64,000 bases of DNA from Flavobacteriales bacterium UBA6057 (GTDB lineage Bacteria; Bacteroidota; Bacteroidia; Flavobacteriales_G; Salibacteraceae). How positions within the stretch are numbered: the first letter of the stretch is position 1; every line of letters starts with the position of its first letter. The stretch covers positions 124,001 through 188,000 of the forward strand of contig DIYJ01000017.1 of the NCBI GenBank assembly GCA_002428995.1, read 5' to 3'. A model generated the notes under the pieces. That model made no database searches. It was not told the DNA's origin and worked only from the letters and a program-made list of their open reading frames with translations. Below are positions 33,102 to 41,896 of the stretch, in pieces. The translations under genes and the position numbers were made by a program.

Positions 33102-33617
33102 TCAGTACTTTTTATGCCACCAGGTAGAATCAACCACCTTGCCTTCTTTCAGAGCAAAAACCAGGTAATCCTTCTTGGTATACCAGAGGTAAACCACATA
33201 AGAATCTCCGGCTGGCACCTCGAACATCGGAGGCAAAAACGTTCCAATGACTTTTCCTCCACGACCCACTGTCACCTTTTGATTCTCATACTCTGACAGT
33301 GTACCCGCGAAGTAGGGCTTCTTCATGTATTGCTCAATTTCCTCACGCGTGGCCTTTTGAGCGGTGAGCTTTCGCCCCATTGTTTTCATCACTTTATGCA
33401 GATCGCTGTCCACACGCTTGCAGGCCACTACCCGCATGTACTTCAATCGCAGCATTTCATCGCTAAGCTCCTGCAGCGAGGCCGCTTCCATGTCAGTGAG
33501 CTGAGTAGTACACGTGGTGTCATACTCCGTTTGTTCCGCCTCAGTTGTGTCCTGAGCTTTGAGAGATTGAATGGATACAAGCGAAGCGATAGCCAGAAGG
33601 AGGAAGGTCTTATTCAT
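33102..33617 (-). CDS. Secreted protein of unknown function
   Basis: A 171-residue protein with an N-terminal signal peptide (MNKTFLLLAIASLVSIQSLKAQ). No family is recognised. The mature part is acidic at first (EAEQTEYDTTCTTQLTDMEAASLQELSDEM), has a cysteine pair (CTTQ and ACKRV) and then a beta-rich domain, GRGGKVIGTFLPPMFEVPAGDSYVVYLWYTKKDYLVFALKEGKVVDST, that looks lipocalin-like. ATG 33617 is chosen over an upstream in-frame ATG because the signal peptide begins there. It may be in one transcript with the helicase only by read-through; a 116-base gap separates them. Confidence 0.65.
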   Translation of the reverse strand: MNKTFLLLAIASLVSIQSLKAQDTTEAEQTEYDTTCTTQLTDMEAASLQELSDEMLRLKYMRVVACKRVDSDLHKVMKTMGRKLTAQKATREEIEQYMKKPYFAGTLSEYENQKVTVGRGGKVIGTFLPPMFEVPAGDSYVVYLWYTKKDYLVFALKEGKVVDSTWWHKKY

Positions 33618-33681
33618 GATCTCTTTCAAAAGATGATGCAACAATGATACAAATCGACCCTCTTTGATAAGAGGATTAGTT

Positions 33682-34815
33682 TCATTTCAGCACCTGATCC
33701 ACGGCTTTCCACCATGGATCCGAGGGGATGGGACGACCAATGATGATGCTCTCTCCAACGCGTGGAGTAGCCACTACGCTTCCGGCCTTTTCAGCCGCAG
33801 CCATCACCCGCTCTATAGGATCAGTCCAATGATGGAGCGCCAAATCAAACATGCCCCAGTGAATGGGCATCAATACTTCACCCTGCAGATCCAGGAAGGC
33901 TTGATGGGTCTGCTCCGGCATCATGTGGATCTCCGACCATTGCTCATTGTATTGGCCGCATTCTACCATGCACAGGTCAAAGGGGCCATATTTCTCTCCG
34001 ATCTTTTTGTAGCCACCAAAATATCCTGAGTCTCCGTTGAAGAAAACGCGATGTTGCTTCCCAAGAATGACCCATGACGTCCACAGTGTGGCGTTTCGAT
34101 CGGAAAGACTGCGCCCCGAGAAGTGCTGAGCAGGGGTGGATACCAAGGTCATGCCTTGAAATTCAACTTCCTGCCACCAATCCAGCTCGGTGATTTTTTC
34201 TGAAGCAACGCCCCAGTGCTGAAGGTGGGAACCTAGCCCCAAGGGCACAAAAAAGTGGCCGACCTTTTCCTTCATTGCCAGGATGGTAGGATAATCGAGG
34301 TGATCGTAATGATCATGCGAAAACAAAACAGCATCGATGGCGGGCAAGTCCTCAATGGCTACGGGAAGAGTATCATTGAATCGCTTCGTCATGAACGAAA
34401 AAGGACCGGCAGCTGGCCCCAGCATGGGATCCAGAAAGAGCTTCTTGCCATCTATTTCCAGTAGAAAGGCTGAATGTCCGAACCAGGTAGCACTCAGAAG
34501 TTGAGGATCATTGGTTTGGAAATCTGCTGGTTTACGCTGCACCACAGGAACAGGCCGGCTGGGTGATTCACCTTCCTGCGCAATTAAAAACCGAGGAAGC
34601 AACTTGATCATCTTACCGATGCTCATGTCAACGTCAATCCCTCCTTCGTTCTCGAACGTTTTACCGTTGTGCTGCTCAGAGTTCTTCAGTGTTTCGAGAT
34701 GTTCTCCCTTTGGAGCCTTGCCAAACTGTGGCTGACCGATGACAAAAAACGTGGTGATGACCAATAGCACAATGACAGATACCACTGCAATGGCGATGCG
34801 CTTCAAGATTTTCAT
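33682..34815 (-). CDS. MBL-fold metallo-hydrolase (NAPE-PLD/UlaG-like)
   Basis: A 377-residue metallo-beta-lactamase-fold hydrolase with an N-terminal membrane anchor or signal (IAIAVVSVIVLLVITTFFVI). The binuclear metal site motif HDHYDHLDYP (HxHxDH) follows the TWFGHSAFLLEIDGKKLFLDPML region; later ligands are in TPAQHFSGRS and FNGDSGYF, with GEVLMPIHWGMFDL near the end. The arrangement matches the NAPE-hydrolysing phospholipase D/L-ascorbate lactonase group, usually acting on phospholipids or cyclic esters. The substrate is unknown. ATG 34815 is preceded by a -7 box only five bases away. Confidence 0.88.
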   Translation of the reverse strand: MKILKRIAIAVVSVIVLLVITTFFVIGQPQFGKAPKGEHLETLKNSEQHNGKTFENEGGIDVDMSIGKMIKLLPRFLIAQEGESPSRPVPVVQRKPADFQTNDPQLLSATWFGHSAFLLEIDGKKLFLDPMLGPAAGPFSFMTKRFNDTLPVAIEDLPAIDAVLFSHDHYDHLDYPTILAMKEKVGHFFVPLGLGSHLQHWGVASEKITELDWWQEVEFQGMTLVSTPAQHFSGRSLSDRNATLWTSWVILGKQHRVFFNGDSGYFGGYKKIGEKYGPFDLCMVECGQYNEQWSEIHMMPEQTHQAFLDLQGEVLMPIHWGMFDLALHHWTDPIERVMAAAEKAGSVVATPRVGESIIIGRPIPSDPWWKAVDQVLK

Positions 34816-34820
34816 GTGGA

Positions 34821-34828
34821 CAAATCTA
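34821..34828 (-). promoter_or_regulatory. -7 promoter box (TAGATTTG) of the MBL-fold hydrolase
   Basis: An exact TAnnTTTG on the minus strand, ending five bases before the ATG at 34815. A nearly leaderless message is implied. Confidence 0.45.
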
Positions 34829-34890
34829 TGCAGTCATGAGCTGGTAACACCGGGAAATGGCTTGCAGGAAAATAAGCAGGCTGATCGGTC

Positions 34891-34919
34891 GAGGTATGGT
34901 TTAAAGCTTTGAATACCTC
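34891..34919 (+). repeat. Inverted repeat in the hydrolase/reductase intergenic region
   Basis: GAGGTAT (34891-34897) pairs with ATACCTC (34913-34919) around a 15-base loop. Its role is unknown; it lies about 85 bases ahead of the RNA candidate start. Confidence 0.4.
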
Positions 34920-35003
34920 CGATCACTTTACTGTTGAAAACCGGTTGATTACCCACATTGAACCCACTCTTGCGCACAGATTCAAAATATTAACTTGCCG
35001 AGG

Positions 35004-35111
35004 TTCAAGCAAGTGTGAACGCGTTGGAGCACAATAGGCTCTGAAGTTTCATGACAATACTTTATCAGCAGCGGTTCAACGCGAGCCAGGTCAAAGTGCC
35101 TGGCTTTTTTT
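35004..35111 (+). ncRNA. Candidate small RNA ending in an intrinsic terminator
   Basis: No plus-strand gene precedes the strong plus-strand terminator at 35085-35111, so an untranslated transcript is suggested. Upstream, CTTG (34969-34972), an 18-base spacer and TAACTTGC (34991-34998) loosely match the Bacteroidota promoter. Between them, CGCGTTG (35020-35026) pairs with CAACGCG (35077-35083), closing a domain in which GAGC/GCTC (35027-35030 with 35038-35041) stacks. It does not resemble 4.5S, 6S, tmRNA or RNase P sequences that I can recognise. No convincing reading frame spans it. Confidence 0.4.
35085..35111 (+). terminator. Strong intrinsic terminator with no annotated upstream gene
   Basis: GCCAGG (35085-35090) pairs with CCTGGC (35099-35104) around an eight-base loop and is followed by seven T's (35105-35111) on the plus strand. 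It overlaps the 3' end of the minus-strand FAD reductase gene, whose stop is 35091-35093, but the minus-strand side has no T-run, so it works in the plus direction. Confidence 0.7.
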
Positions 35112-36341
35112 ATGTCCGTTGTTTTGCCGGAGCAGGTGCCAGTAAAACGAAGGTTTTCGCAGTTGACTCTTGATGTTGTCTACGTCAAATCCGCTTAACA
35201 CCATCTTCTGAACCGAAGGACTGGCGATGGCTCGCTCTACCACGAAATTGCAAAGTGTTGGATTCCTCATCACGCGTTGGAGCCAGTAGTTGAGTTGAAG
35301 TTCCTTCCACATTCTGTGGTAGATCTCGCGGTCGTAAGCACGGTTAGCAGAAGCTGTGAACGAATTCGCCTTGAATGCCTCCACCAGGTATTCAGCTGCC
35401 ACCCGACCACTGCGAATAGCATTTCCGATGCCTTCTCCTGACAATGGGTTGATCAGTGAAGCTGCATCACCAAGGAGCAAATAGCGCTCACCCGAGATCT
35501 TTCTTTTCTTGCTTCCCAAGGGAAGTCCGAAGCCTTTAACGGTTTCGAGGGGCTTGGCATCCTTGAAACGGGGTGCCACATTCGGGTGCTGTTCAATGAT
35601 TTCGGCCAGCATCTTTTTCAGGTTTGGCTTTCGCTTCGCGATATGCGCGCTGTGCATACCCAGGCCAACGTTGGCGTGGTTCCCGGGCAACGGAAATACC
35701 CAAAAATATCCTGGAAGCAGGTCCTTGTAAAAGTGCAGTTCCACCGCGTTGTCATCAGAGAAGCCGTGGACGTTTTCATAATAAACCCGCAGGCCTGCGC
35801 AATGATGGTTTCGGTCAATCTCTTCGCCCTGCAGCTTGCGTTTCACAACAGAATTGGCACCGTCTCCACCCAATACCATGGCCGCCTTGATTTTGGTGCC
35901 GTCTTCCAATTGAACTTCCGCATGAGAGGCGTGGACGCTCACATCGTTCACCTTCTGACCGGTGATTGCCTTCACATTGGAACTCTTCACTGCCTGCTCA
36001 AACATGTAGTGATCAAAATCCCAGCGCTTGCTGACGTATCCCGTGATGCTATTCTTCGTTAGTTGGAGATCTACGTGCTTGAAGTTCGGTGCTACAAAGC
36101 GCACAGCCCGGCACCAGATCTTTTCCTGCATTTGATCGAAAAGAGGGCCTGTGTCCAAAGGGAGCTTGTTCAATTGACTGACCACATCAGGACTCAGTGC
36201 ATCACCACAGATTTTATCCCGCGGGAACCCGTCCTTATCAATCAACGCGATACTTAGTCCACTACCTTCCAGGGCCAGGCAGGCGGCTGTACCGGCTGGT
36301 CCGGCACCTACAATCGCAATGTCAAAATCAAGGGAATTCAC
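35091..36341 (-). CDS. FAD-dependent geranylgeranyl reductase-like oxidoreductase
   Basis: A 416-residue flavoprotein of the geranylgeranyl reductase/digeranylgeranylglycerophospholipid reductase family (glutathione-reductase-like fold). The N-terminus has the FAD motif IAIVGAGPAGTAACLAL, then DKDGFPRDKICGDALSP, which is diagnostic of the family, then VLGGDGANSVVKR (GDG) and LLLGDAASLINPLSGEGIGNAIRSGR near the C-terminus. It likely reduces isoprenoid chains (menaquinone side chains or lipid tails) or oxidises a related substrate. GTG 36341 is preferred to TTG 36350 because a promoter box overlaps the TTG. It ends over the terminator of the RNA candidate. Confidence 0.9.
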   Translation of the reverse strand: MNSLDFDIAIVGAGPAGTAACLALEGSGLSIALIDKDGFPRDKICGDALSPDVVSQLNKLPLDTGPLFDQMQEKIWCRAVRFVAPNFKHVDLQLTKNSITGYVSKRWDFDHYMFEQAVKSSNVKAITGQKVNDVSVHASHAEVQLEDGTKIKAAMVLGGDGANSVVKRKLQGEEIDRNHHCAGLRVYYENVHGFSDDNAVELHFYKDLLPGYFWVFPLPGNHANVGLGMHSAHIAKRKPNLKKMLAEIIEQHPNVAPRFKDAKPLETVKGFGLPLGSKKRKISGERYLLLGDAASLINPLSGEGIGNAIRSGRVAAEYLVEAFKANSFTASANRAYDREIYHRMWKELQLNYWLQRVMRNPTLCNFVVERAIASPSVQKMVLSGFDVDNIKSQLRKPSFYWHLLRQNNGHKKSQAL

Positions 36342-36347
36342 AGGCCA

Positions 36348-36355
36348 CAAACATA
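36348..36355 (-). promoter_or_regulatory. -7 promoter box (TATGTTTG) of the FAD reductase
   Basis: An exact TAnnTTTG on the minus strand, six bases before the GTG at 36341. It overlaps the alternative TTG start at 36350, arguing for the GTG. Confidence 0.45.
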
Positions 36356-36386
36356 CGGGTGATCCTGCTTGCTTGGCAGTGGGCTA

Positions 36387-36983
36387 TTAATCATCCAGCA
36401 GAAGCTCTCGCAGGTTCTCGAAACTCTCCATCGGGAAAGTGACCACAGTGCTGTTGGCCAGCCATTCTGGAATGCTGCCACCAGGATCTGCATACACCTC
36501 GTATTCGATGTTGACCAGGCCGTTTTCTTTTGGAATGATGCGCCAATAGCTCTCCGTACTTTTCATTCTTACTACACCGTCCACTTCGGGAAGATAATCG
36601 GGGACGGCATGGGCATGAGTGGTCACTGCACCCGTTTTGGCGTTCTTTCGGAAGGTCATTTGATAAATTCCATCACGGTCAGAAACGGGCCAGGGCGCAT
36701 CGTTGCGTGAATACTGAATCTGTGTAGAATCACCAATGCGCTTCAACACGCGCGCTTCCATCATATCTGGAAAAATACGATCGTAGCCTTCCACATTTCG
36801 AATTAGTTTCTCCACTTCATCCACCGTGGTTTTCACACTCATCTGGGCCTTGAAAGCATCAAAACCGCTGTTGCTCGGCTTGGTAAATACCTTGATGCCA
36901 TCTTCATCCTTTCTCAACTTCCATCCTTGAGCGCTGAGCAGAGCCGGAAGCAGAAGCAGCACAATGATCACCGTGTTTCGCAT
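36387..36983 (-). CDS. Secreted START-domain protein
   Basis: A 198-residue protein with a signal peptide (MRNTVIIVLLLLPALLSAQ). The body is a START lipid-binding domain: GWKLRKDEDGIKVFTKPSN, RNDAPWPVSDRDGIYQM (the WP-D motif of START proteins), VPDYLPEVDGVVRM, and SYWRIIPKENGLVNIEYEVYADPGGSIPEWLANSTV. START domains bind lipids or sterols; in Bacteroidota the ligand is unknown. An upstream in-frame ATG exists, but the signal peptide at 36983 decides the start. It diverges from the GT2 gene at 37069. Confidence 0.9.
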   Translation of the reverse strand: MRNTVIIVLLLLPALLSAQGWKLRKDEDGIKVFTKPSNSGFDAFKAQMSVKTTVDEVEKLIRNVEGYDRIFPDMMEARVLKRIGDSTQIQYSRNDAPWPVSDRDGIYQMTFRKNAKTGAVTTHAHAVPDYLPEVDGVVRMKSTESYWRIIPKENGLVNIEYEVYADPGGSIPEWLANSTVVTFPMESFENLRELLLDD

Positions 36984-37056
36984 ACCAAAGCTTTTGGGCG
37001 AACATAACAAGGAAATCTGCATTTCGTTGCGGTCGCTTTCAGCATGCCCCAAATCC

Positions 37057-37064
37057 TAGCTTTG
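37057..37064 (+). promoter_or_regulatory. -7 promoter box (TAGCTTTG) of the GT2 gene
   Basis: Exact TAnnTTTG ending four bases before the ATG at 37069, implying a leaderless transcript. TTTC at 37037-37040 is a weak -33 candidate with a short 16-base spacer. Confidence 0.5.
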
Positions 37065-37068
37065 CCGG

Positions 37069-38085
37069 ATGCCCGAAACAACACCGTTGGTTTCCATCCT
37101 CATGGCTGTTCGAGACACCGAGCCATACCTGCCGGCTTGTCTTGACTCCATTTTGGCGCAGACCTATCCTCGTTGGGAGTTGATTGCTATCAACGATCAC
37201 TCGGAAGATCGCTCTCCTGAAATCCTGCAGGAGTATGCCCAGCGCGACTCCAGGGTTCGCGTATTTCACAGCGAGCGTTCACTCCTCATTCCCACACTCA
37301 AGGAGGGCTACCGGCATGTGAAAGGAACCTTAATCAATCGGATGGATTCGGATGACAAGATGCCGCAGGATAAGCTGGAGGTGTTGGTCGATGAGTGGCT
37401 GAAGCTGGGGCGAGGTCATGTGGTGGCGGGTGGAACGGAGCATTTTGTAGACGAGGGAGAGGTCGGGGATGGGTTCAGGCGATACGAGTGCTGGCTCAAT
37501 GAGGTCGCCCGAAACGAACGGCACTTTGAAGAGATTTACCGGGAATGTGTGATTCCATCCCATTGCTGGATCATTCACCGCGAAGACTTTGAAATGGTTG
37601 GCGGCTTCGAACCGGAGGTCTACCCAGAGGATTACGACCTCTGTTTCCGCTATTACAAGCATGGACTTAAGGTCAAGGGCCTGGATAAGGTTCTTCATCA
37701 CTGGCGCGACCGATCCAATCGTATTTCCCGTACTTGGGATGTGTATAAGGACAACCGTTATTACGGCCTCAAGTTGAAATACTTCTATGAGCTGGACCGT
37801 GACCTTTCAAGGCCCTTGGTGCTTTGGGGAGCAGGTCGAAACGGGAAGGATTTGGCCAGGGAAGTGCTGAAGCGAGAAAAGGAATTTCACTGGGTGTGTG
37901 ACAATGAACGCAAGGTAGGGTTAGACGTATACGGCATTCGGATGGAGCACTTTCAGCGCATTCCTGATTTGGAACGGCCGCAGGTCATCATTGCTGTGGC
38001 TTCTCCGCAGGGAAAAGAAGAAATAGCGGATCAGCTCAGAGTATGGGGTAAGAAACCCGTGGAGGATTTCTGGTTTTTCTCTTGA
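37069..38085 (+). CDS. GT2 glycosyltransferase with C-terminal Rossmann-like domain
   Basis: A 338-residue glycosyltransferase. The GT2 domain (about 1-220) has VSILMAVRDTEPYLPACLDSILAQTYP, NDHSEDRS and NRMDSDDKMPQDKLE (the DxD-like metal site), with YPEDYDLCFRYYKHG giving the catalytic-base region. A second domain (about 243-338), PLVLWGAGRNGKDLAREVLK to RPQVIIAVASPQGKEEIADQL, looks like a small Rossmann fold, and is uncommon in GT2 enzymes. A paralogue with the same two-domain layout lies at 45044-45994. It is likely to act in surface-polysaccharide or glycolipid synthesis. Confidence 0.85.
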   Translation: MPETTPLVSILMAVRDTEPYLPACLDSILAQTYPRWELIAINDHSEDRSPEILQEYAQRDSRVRVFHSERSLLIPTLKEGYRHVKGTLINRMDSDDKMPQDKLEVLVDEWLKLGRGHVVAGGTEHFVDEGEVGDGFRRYECWLNEVARNERHFEEIYRECVIPSHCWIIHREDFEMVGGFEPEVYPEDYDLCFRYYKHGLKVKGLDKVLHHWRDRSNRISRTWDVYKDNRYYGLKLKYFYELDRDLSRPLVLWGAGRNGKDLAREVLKREKEFHWVCDNERKVGLDVYGIRMEHFQRIPDLERPQVIIAVASPQGKEEIADQLRVWGKKPVEDFWFFS

Positions 38086-38095
38086 TCTTCGTGGT

Positions 38096-38581
38096 ATGAA
38101 CACCAAGGTTTTTGAGGCATTTACCGAGTTGCAAACCGAGCGACTCACCTTGCGATCGCTGGACGAAAAGCAGCTGGAAGCCCTCAAGGAAATAGCCTCG
38201 TTCAAAGTGCCTGACGCTACAGCAGCGGATGTCAGGAATTTGCTTGAGAAAACCGAGACGGAATACGCTGCTCAGCGCGGCATCACCTGGGGACTCTACC
38301 ACCATGGAATACTGATCGGAACCTGTGGATATTATCGTGGCTTTGCGAACGATTCTGGTGAGATCGGCTACGTCATGAGAGCCGCATACAGAAGAAAGGG
38401 GTTCATGAAAGAGGCGGTAGAAGCTGTTGTGTCCTTTGGGTTTACCCAGATGGAGTTAGTGGAGGTGACCGCCTACACACGCGATGATAATCTTCCTTCG
38501 ATCGAACTCCTTCGCAGCTTTGGATTTCGCGCTACAGACAAAATGCACGAAGCCTACAGACGCTTTGAACTGAAGGCTTAG
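38096..38581 (+). CDS. GNAT family acetyltransferase (RimJ/RimL type)
   Basis: A 161-residue N-acetyltransferase of the GNAT fold. LQTERLTLRSLDEKQLEALKEI opens the domain, GILIGTCGYYRGFANDSGEIGYVMRAAYRRKGFMKEAVEAVVSFGFTQM contains the acetyl-CoA-binding motif A (RRKGFMKEA), and NLPSIELLRSFGF closes it. Members acetylate protein N-termini or small amines; the substrate here is not predictable. It begins ten bases after the GT2 stop and may be co-transcribed. Confidence 0.93.
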   Translation: MNTKVFEAFTELQTERLTLRSLDEKQLEALKEIASFKVPDATAADVRNLLEKTETEYAAQRGITWGLYHHGILIGTCGYYRGFANDSGEIGYVMRAAYRRKGFMKEAVEAVVSFGFTQMELVEVTAYTRDDNLPSIELLRSFGFRATDKMHEAYRRFELKA

Positions 38582-38715
38582 AGCCTCTTCAGCCGCTTAT
38601 TCACTGAACGCTACCGTAAGCAGGGTCTAATCCTGCCCGCGATTATTTTGACTTTCAGACCATAAACTTTCGGTTACTTTCCACGTCTTAATTGCAACCT
38701 AGCTAATTCAGTAAC

Positions 38716-41700
38716 ATGAAGCGCCTTTCGACTTCTCTTGTTCCCGTCTTTGTACTTGCTTTTTTGACCATCCACTCTGATGTGCAAATTCCGGAACAGA
38801 TCAACGCTCAGCACCATCTCGACCGGATGCTCGCTCCACGCGATCACTTTGACGTCATGCGCAGCTATCCTGACATGGTGCCCGACCAGGCTGCCATGGA
38901 TCAGGCCATGCAAACGGCTCATCAAATGAGCTTTCAGGCAAATCGAAGTGCAGGTTTCGATCAGGAATGGCGCACGGAAGGCCCGGGAAACATCGGTGCT
39001 CGGATTAACTCGCTGGCAGTGCCTGGCTCCAATCATGACACCATTTACGCAGGATATGCAAAAGGAGGTATCTACAGAACTTATGATGGCGGTAGCAACT
39101 GGACTTCCATTTTTGATGATCAACCGAGGCTGAGCATTGGTGACATCGCCATTAATCCGCTGAACGATCAGGTGATTTATGCGGGTACCGGAGATCGGAA
39201 CATCGGTGGTAGCTTTTCTACGGGCACGGGGATCTATCGAAGCAACGATGGGGGAGATACCTGGGAGCTCAAAGGCCTGCAAGATCAATACATCATTTCT
39301 GAGATCGTCATTCACCCTACAGACACAGCCATTCTTTACGCAGCTTGCCTCGGACTGCCCAGCCTTCCCAGTGCAGATCGTGGATTGTACAAAAGCCTCG
39401 ATGGCGGGAATTCCTGGACACAGGTACTTTTTGTGGGCGACAGCGCAGGCATCAACGACATTGCCATGCACCCGACCAATCCTGATATACTCTACGTAAG
39501 CGGTTGGAATCGCGTGCGCACCAATCAGGCCTCTGTCATTTCGGGAAACCAGGGACGCATCTGGAAAACAACCGATGGCGCAGCCAATTGGACCATGCTC
39601 ACCAATGGACTGCCGACCGGTCCACAGGGCAGGGTAGGGCTTTCCATGTTTGAGGCAAATCCCGATACGCTTTGTGCGCTCTTTGTAGGAACAGATTCGC
39701 AGCTCGAAAACATCTACCAAACATTTGACGGTGGAGCTTCATGGACTGCCATGCAATCCAATGGTATTACCACCAATGCCTTGGGTGGTTTTGGTTGGTA
39801 TTTCAGTGGCGTGGACATTAACCCTTTCGATTATCAGGACGTTTTTTTTCACGGAGTTCAGCTGTGGCGAACAGAAAACAACGGTGGATCCTGGGATATG
39901 GCAGACCCGCCCTGGTGGACCTATGAAGTGCATGCTGACAAGCATGACATGGTATTCCTCGGGCCGCAACATTTCCTGTTGGCAACGGATGGAGGATTGT
40001 ATCGAACCATGGATTCTGGCTTGAATTGGGTCAAGATCGAAAACAACATGACCAACGAGTTTTACAGGATTGCGCACACCCATTTCGATGAAGAGAATTA
40101 CTACGGAGGAATGCAAGACAACGGGACTTCCGGTGGAAATGCATCATTGGCCGACTGGCCGCGCATCTATGGTGGTGATGGCTTCCAGGTGCGTTTTCAT
40201 CCTTTTGCTTCCAGCATTTTCTATGCAGAGACACAGAACGGGAACATTGTATACACGGATAACGGAGGTGTGTTTTTCAATAGCCTGGGTTTCCCCGATG
40301 AGGCCAATCGCACCAACTGGGATACCCCTTACATGTTGAGCCCACACGATCCGGGTGATCTTTTTGCCGCAAGCCACAAAGTGTGGAAAATGGAATTCGC
40401 CCCTTATGGAGCCTGGTCGGAGATATCTGAAGACCTCACCGATGGGAACATTTTCGGAAGCCAGTTCCACACCATTTCAGGGGTTGATCAAAGTCCTTTG
40501 GACGATGATTACCTCTATGCCTGTACTACCGATGGTAATGTTTGGACGACCACAAATGCTGGAACTTGGTGGGATTCTGTGCATGCAACCTTGCCGAACC
40601 GATACGTCACTTCTGTGAAGGCTTCACCCGATAGCCTTGGACATGTGTTTGTGACACATTCGGGCTACAAGTACAACGATTTCTTCCCTCACGTTCACAA
40701 GTCAACCAACAACGGGAGCAGCTGGGTTAACATCTCGGGTGATTTGCCGCCCGTGGCGGTAAACGACATCGTCATCTTCCCCGGCCATGCAGATTCTGTG
40801 TTGTTTGTGGCCACTGATGCGGGTGTTTATGGAACCATCGATGGCGGTACGGATTGGGAAAGAGTAGGAACGAACATGCCTATGATCGAAGTCTTTGACC
40901 TCGATTTTGATACTGTCAATCATCGTTTGATTGCGGGAACGGTTGGGAAGTCCATCATGACTTATCCGCTGGACAGTTTGGTGAGCCCGATTCCAGGTGA
41001 TACGAACAATAACAACAACCCTTTCGACCTGGCTTTTGCCACCTCGGGACAAACGTGCATCAACACCGGAAACGGAAGCATCAACCTGAGCGTTCTTGGG
41101 GGAACGCCTCCATATACCTACAGCTGGAGCAACGGAAGTACTACCGAAGACCTCAGCGAGGTGTTGGCAGGAACCTACACGGTGACGGTCACAGATGCCA
41201 ATTTGGAGGTCTCCGTTGATGAAGCGATCGTAGATTTTGATCCCCTCTATTTTGACCCGGTCATCGGTCCGATTGCCGGAGCAAACCAGGTTCAGTCATG
41301 GTCGCAGTTCACGTACGATGTTCTGCCTACTACAGGCTCAGTCTTTGATTGGGACGTGACTGGAGGAACCATTGCGTCCAGCTCTGCAAATACAGTGGTG
41401 GTAGACTGGAACGGAGTAGGCCAGGGGCTGATCAGGGTTCAGGAAACGAATACCAATGGTTGCAAGGCTTCGGATAGTTTGGTCGTAGACATTAAGGCAG
41501 TGGGAATTGCCTCTGTGAAGGATGCTGAACTTTCCATTTATCCCAATCCCGCCTCTGAGTATGTCCAAATAGAATTTGATCAGGCATTGGATCAGGTAGA
41601 AGTGATTCTTCGGGATGCCCAGGGCCGTCAAGTGCGTCAACTGGCATTCAGTGGCTCAGCGCATTCCATGAACCTCAGCGACCTGCCAGCTGGAATGTAT

Positions 41701-41760
41701 CAGCTGCTTCTGATGAGTGGAAACGAAACCTCCATCGTGCGATCTCTGATGGTGGAATAG
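38716..41760 (+). CDS. Secreted sortilin-like propeller protein with SprB-like repeat and T9SS sorting domain
   Basis: A 1014-residue secreted protein. A signal peptide (about 1-22) is followed by a long Asp-box region with blades such as TYDGGSNWTSIFDD, NDGGDTWELKG and LDGGNSWTQV (to about residue 750), a SprB-like repeat at about 775-840 (GSINLSVLGGTPPYTYSWSNGSTTEDLSEVLAGTYTVTVTDA), a PKD-like domain (about 855-925) and a T9SS type A sorting domain (from about 935: YPNPASEYVQIEF, RQLAFSGSAHSMNLSDLPAGMY). It is a paralogue of the T9SS protein at 8267. SprB repeats occur in gliding-motility adhesins, so a surface-adhesion role is possible. Confidence 0.9.
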   Translation: MKRLSTSLVPVFVLAFLTIHSDVQIPEQINAQHHLDRMLAPRDHFDVMRSYPDMVPDQAAMDQAMQTAHQMSFQANRSAGFDQEWRTEGPGNIGARINSLAVPGSNHDTIYAGYAKGGIYRTYDGGSNWTSIFDDQPRLSIGDIAINPLNDQVIYAGTGDRNIGGSFSTGTGIYRSNDGGDTWELKGLQDQYIISEIVIHPTDTAILYAACLGLPSLPSADRGLYKSLDGGNSWTQVLFVGDSAGINDIAMHPTNPDILYVSGWNRVRTNQASVISGNQGRIWKTTDGAANWTMLTNGLPTGPQGRVGLSMFEANPDTLCALFVGTDSQLENIYQTFDGGASWTAMQSNGITTNALGGFGWYFSGVDINPFDYQDVFFHGVQLWRTENNGGSWDMADPPWWTYEVHADKHDMVFLGPQHFLLATDGGLYRTMDSGLNWVKIENNMTNEFYRIAHTHFDEENYYGGMQDNGTSGGNASLADWPRIYGGDGFQVRFHPFASSIFYAETQNGNIVYTDNGGVFFNSLGFPDEANRTNWDTPYMLSPHDPGDLFAASHKVWKMEFAPYGAWSEISEDLTDGNIFGSQFHTISGVDQSPLDDDYLYACTTDGNVWTTTNAGTWWDSVHATLPNRYVTSVKASPDSLGHVFVTHSGYKYNDFFPHVHKSTNNGSSWVNISGDLPPVAVNDIVIFPGHADSVLFVATDAGVYGTIDGGTDWERVGTNMPMIEVFDLDFDTVNHRLIAGTVGKSIMTYPLDSLVSPIPGDTNNNNNPFDLAFATSGQTCINTGNGSINLSVLGGTPPYTYSWSNGSTTEDLSEVLAGTYTVTVTDANLEVSVDEAIVDFDPLYFDPVIGPIAGANQVQSWSQFTYDVLPTTGSVFDWDVTGGTIASSSANTVVVDWNGVGQGLIRVQETNTNGCKASDSLVVDIKAVGIASVKDAELSIYPNPASEYVQIEFDQALDQVEVILRDAQGRQVRQLAFSGSAHSMNLSDLPAGMYQLLLMSGNETSIVRSLMVE

Positions 41761-41763
41761 AGG

Positions 41764-41894
41764 GGATGATTAGTTAATCAGATAATTAGATCATCAGATC
41801 ATTGGTTTCCCGCAGACGGGTTGGCTTTCCCGTGCACTATGAATCAACTAATTATCTAATCAACTGATCATCTAATCGTCTAATCATCTGATCA
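41764..41894. repeat. Long imperfect inverted repeat of GAT/ATC-rich units
   Basis: The left arm (about 41764-41803) and the right arm (about 41841-41894) are roughly reverse-complementary, both built of short near-repeats such as GATAATTAGAT and TAATCATCTGAT. A GC-richer core (41804-41840) separates them. It lies between convergent genes and may end transcripts from both sides. A short relative is at 51213-51255. Confidence 0.6.
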
Positions 41895-41896
41895 AC

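Noticed and set aside
33662..33677. Hairpin CCTCTT/AAGAGG after the MBL-hydrolase start region as a terminator
   Set aside because: The stem is only six base pairs and no T-run follows on either strand.
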